Source: Clostridiaceae bacterium (GTDB lineage Bacteria > Bacillota > Clostridia > Saccharofermentanales > UBA5734). From it: a stretch of 6,639 nt of DNA. Below, in pieces: positions 4,959 to 6,639 of the stretch (its first letter is position 1; the number at the start of each line of letters is the position of its first letter). The stretch is from positions 1-6,639 of the forward strand of contig JAAYFZ010000237.1 in assembly GCA_012727965.1 (NCBI GenBank), in the 5' to 3' direction. The translations under genes and the position numbers were made by a program. The notes under the pieces are model-generated. The model had not been told where the DNA came from, did not search any database, and saw only the letters and a program-made list of their open reading frames with translations.

Positions 4959-6639
4959 CTATTTGCCGAAAATAAATTCGTGCAGTGATTCGATCTGACG
5001 CTCCCAATCGAGCTCCATATACCAGCTGCCGCTGGCATTTACGGTGTACATTCCTTCTTCCGGGATGGTTTTCTGATCGATACCGGAGGAGACTGACAGG
5101 ACCATATTCATTAGGTCGCCGGTGAGTTCGCCGCCGCTGATATTCGATCGGACATACTGCATTGACTCGTTGACGGTATTGACCTGCGTCTGTGGGTCCT
5201 CGCTGCGCATCGTACTCAGCATCGCCATGATGACATTGCGCTGGCGCTCGACGCGGGAGAAATCTGAGTCGATCTTGCGGATGCGGGCATATGCCAGCGC
5301 CTGAGCACCGCTGAGTGTAACCTTTTCGCCCGGGGTGATGCCTGGAATCTGCGTCGCCTCAGCACTTGAGATGTCAATCTTAATGCCGCCAAGCACATCG
5401 ACCAGATTGATCAGTCCATTGAAGTCAGTGACGACGAATTTCTGAATATCCATGTCGAAATTGTGGTTGACGATATTGACTGACTGACCTGGGCCGCCGT
5501 AAGAATAGGCCGCGTTTAGCTTGTCATATTTATCGCGTGTGGGGTAGTAAGCCCAGATATCGCGCATTAGCGAAGTGATCTTGATCGTATTATCCTTCTT
5601 ATTGATGCTGACGATCATCATGCTGTCTGAACGATGGCCGGCATCGCCCATGTCACCGCCATCGACACCCAGAAGGAGAATGTTTTCGATGTTCTTGTCC
5701 TTCTGCTTGACACGGATGATCGGGTCGCTGTTGCCTTCGATATCCTGCAGCGAAGCCGGCCCTGAGCCCTCGGTATCGAGATCATCCCAGCCATCTGCGA
5801 ATTCCTGGTCGACGCGAACATCGCGATTGTAGCGGCTTATGTAGTAGCCGTAGATCGAGCCTGCAATCAGGAGGATCGCTGCGATAACCGCGAGGGTGAC
5901 CCAGAGTGCGGTTTTCTTGCGCTTCTTCTTAGGTGGTTTGCCGTTGCCGCCACCGTTGCCATTGCTGTTTGTATTGCCATTTGGCTGGCGGCCGTTAGGT
6001 GGCATGCCGTTGCCGCCGCCATTGCCGCTGTAGCCCGGAGGTGGTGCACCATAGCCTGGCGGCGGTGCATATTGACCGTTTTTGGCAGCTGCGTAGGCGG
6101 GCTGCTGTGGTGGTGCGTATTGTTGCCCGTACTGAGGCTGTTGCGCATATTGTTGTGGTGGTGCGTATTGCTGCTGAGCCTGTTGGCGCTGGATTGGGTG
6201 CTGTGGTGCGAAATCTGGCTGTTGCGACCATTGGTGATGTGGCTGCTGCCTCTGTGCATGTCGTGCGCGCTGACCGGCTGCTGGATCGAAAACCTGCGGC
6301 TGATCGCTATAGGTCTGATTTGCGAACTGCTGAGGTTGGGCGCCATAGTTTGGTTGTGGCGCATATTGTCCATTGTTAGGAGCTGGGCGCTGTTGCTGTT
6401 GTGGTTGCTGAGGTTGTTGACGCTGCACTGGCTGATAAGGCATGTTAGGATTAGGGCGCGCAGCCTGTGTGTTTGGCTGCTGCTGTGGTTGTTGCTGCGT
6501 CGCTGGCCGTTGCGGCTGAGATGCTGGCTGCTCTGGCGCAGAAGCATCTGACCTACGATGGCTCGACTTCTGCCTGGTGTTCCAGGTAGGGTCGGCGCGA
6601 TAAGGCTGGCCGTAGGGGACCACTGGTTCATTGTTGGGG
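4959..6639 (-). CDS. LytR-CpsA-Psr (LCP) family protein with long Gln/Pro-rich N-terminal tail (start outside window)
   Basis: Residues are numbered from the GTG at 6623 (554 residues to the stop). The frame stays open to the window edge and that GTG has no ribosome site, so the real start is probably beyond 6639. Layout: low-complexity Gln/Pro/Tyr/Ala region (about 30-198); Gly/Asn region (199-229); basic cluster KKKRKK (232-237); membrane helix (239-262); linker (263-311); LCP domain (about 312-470). The domain shows NILLLGVDGGD (314-324), HRSDSM (330-335), SLMRDIWAYYP (351-361), YDKLNAAYSYGG (366-377), ALAYARIR (442-449) and DSDFSRVERQRNVI (452-465). The basic cluster before the helix predicts that the tail is in the cytoplasm and the catalytic domain outside. 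Function is that of the LCP family: attaching lipid-linked glycopolymers to peptidoglycan. It is a close paralog of the gene at 3599-4795. Its GC content looks higher than that of the metabolic genes on the left. Family call is very secure; the role of the tail is unknown. Confidence 0.93.
   Translation of the reverse strand, partial: PNNEPVVPYGQPYRADPTWNTRQKSSHRRSDASAPEQPASQPQRPATQQQPQQQPNTQAARPNPNMPYQPVQRQQPQQPQQQQRPAPNNGQYAPQPNYGAQPQQFANQTYSDQPQVFDPAAGQRARHAQRQQPHHQWSQQPDFAPQHPIQRQQAQQQYAPPQQYAQQPQYGQQYAPPQQPAYAAAKNGQYAPPPGYGAPPPGYSGNGGGNGMPPNGRQPNGNTNSNGNGGGNGKPPKKKRKKTALWVTLAVIAAILLIAGSIYGYYISRYNRDVRVDQEFADGWDDLDTEGSGPASLQDIEGNSDPIIRVKQKDKNIENILLLGVDGGDMGDAGHRSDSMMIVSINKKDNTIKITSLMRDIWAYYPTRDKYDKLNAAYSYGGPGQSVNIVNHNFDMDIQKFVVTDFNGLINLVDVLGGIKIDISSAEATQIPGITPGEKVTLSGAQALAYARIRKIDSDFSRVERQRNVIMAMLSTMRSEDPQTQVNTVNESMQYVRSNISGGELTGDLMNMVLSVSSGIDQKTIPEEGMYTVNASGSWYMELDWERQIESLHEFIFGK
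5934..6536 (-). repeat. Low-complexity Gln/Pro and Gly/Asn coding region with degenerate peptide repeats
   Basis: This part of the LCP gene encodes about 200 residues dominated by Gln, Pro, Ala, Tyr, Asn and Gly. QQYAPPQQ occurs at residues 151-158 and 167-174. The pattern NGQYAP-x-P-x-YGA-x-P occurs at 84-97 and 182-195. At DNA level TGTGGTGGTGCGTATTG is repeated exactly at 6106-6122 and 6154-6170, spaced 48 bp (16 codons) and so in frame. Such repeats can expand or contract by slippage or recombination. Confidence 0.75.

Noticed and set aside
5867..6631. Long open frames on both strands over the LCP tail (minus strand 5867-6631 with an ATG at 6631; plus strand 5999-6379 and 6072-6551)
   Set aside because: They are by-products of the repetitive Gln/Pro codons. 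They have no ribosome site, encode skewed Ser/His- or Leu/Trp-rich products, and lie on top of the well-supported LCP frame, which continues into the conserved catalytic domain.

Overview
The window looks like chromosomal DNA of a Gram-positive (monoderm) bacterium, most likely a Clostridia-like Bacillota. This rests on strong GGAGG-type ribosome binding sites, moderate GC, short intergenic gaps, and two LytR-CpsA-Psr (LCP) cell-wall enzymes of the kind that attach glycopolymers to peptidoglycan. I cannot name a genus. There is no rRNA, tRNA, CRISPR array, complete insertion sequence or phage gene, and no stretch over 300 bases lacks a gene.

Left part (1-2738) is a small divergent metabolic unit. 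On the minus strand a DUF4432 / aldose-1-epimerase-like gene (203-1243) is followed by the start of a LacI-family repressor gene (1-158, cut by the window edge). On the plus strand is an uroporphyrinogen-decarboxylase-superfamily (UroD/MtaA-like) gene (1411-2667). The 167-bp gap between the divergent genes holds two good sigma-A-type promoters that overlap each other. A LacI-type operator candidate with a central CG lies on the start point of one promoter and the -35 box of the other. The simplest reading is that the repressor controls both arms and itself in response to an unidentified sugar-like ligand. An imperfect terminator closes the plus-strand arm.

Middle part (2739-3593) is a single gene for a 249-residue protein of unknown function ending in a SEC-C zinc-binding motif. 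It runs into the next gene tail to tail with only 5 bp between the stop codons.

Right part (3599-6639) holds two tandem minus-strand LCP paralogs separated by 163 bp with a perfect 12-bp-stem hairpin. They share the transmembrane segment, a juxtamembrane motif, the catalytic domain and a C-terminal tail. They differ sharply in the cytoplasmic N-terminus: short and charged in the downstream copy, but more than 230 residues of Gln/Pro/Gly/Asn-rich low-complexity sequence in the upstream copy. The reading frame of the upstream copy is still open at the window edge, so its true start lies outside.

Nothing here is a clear-cut new defence or mobile system. The items most worth pursuing are the LacI/DUF4432/UroD-like unit with its unusual His-x-Cys...His putative metal site, and the long disordered tail on the second LCP protein.
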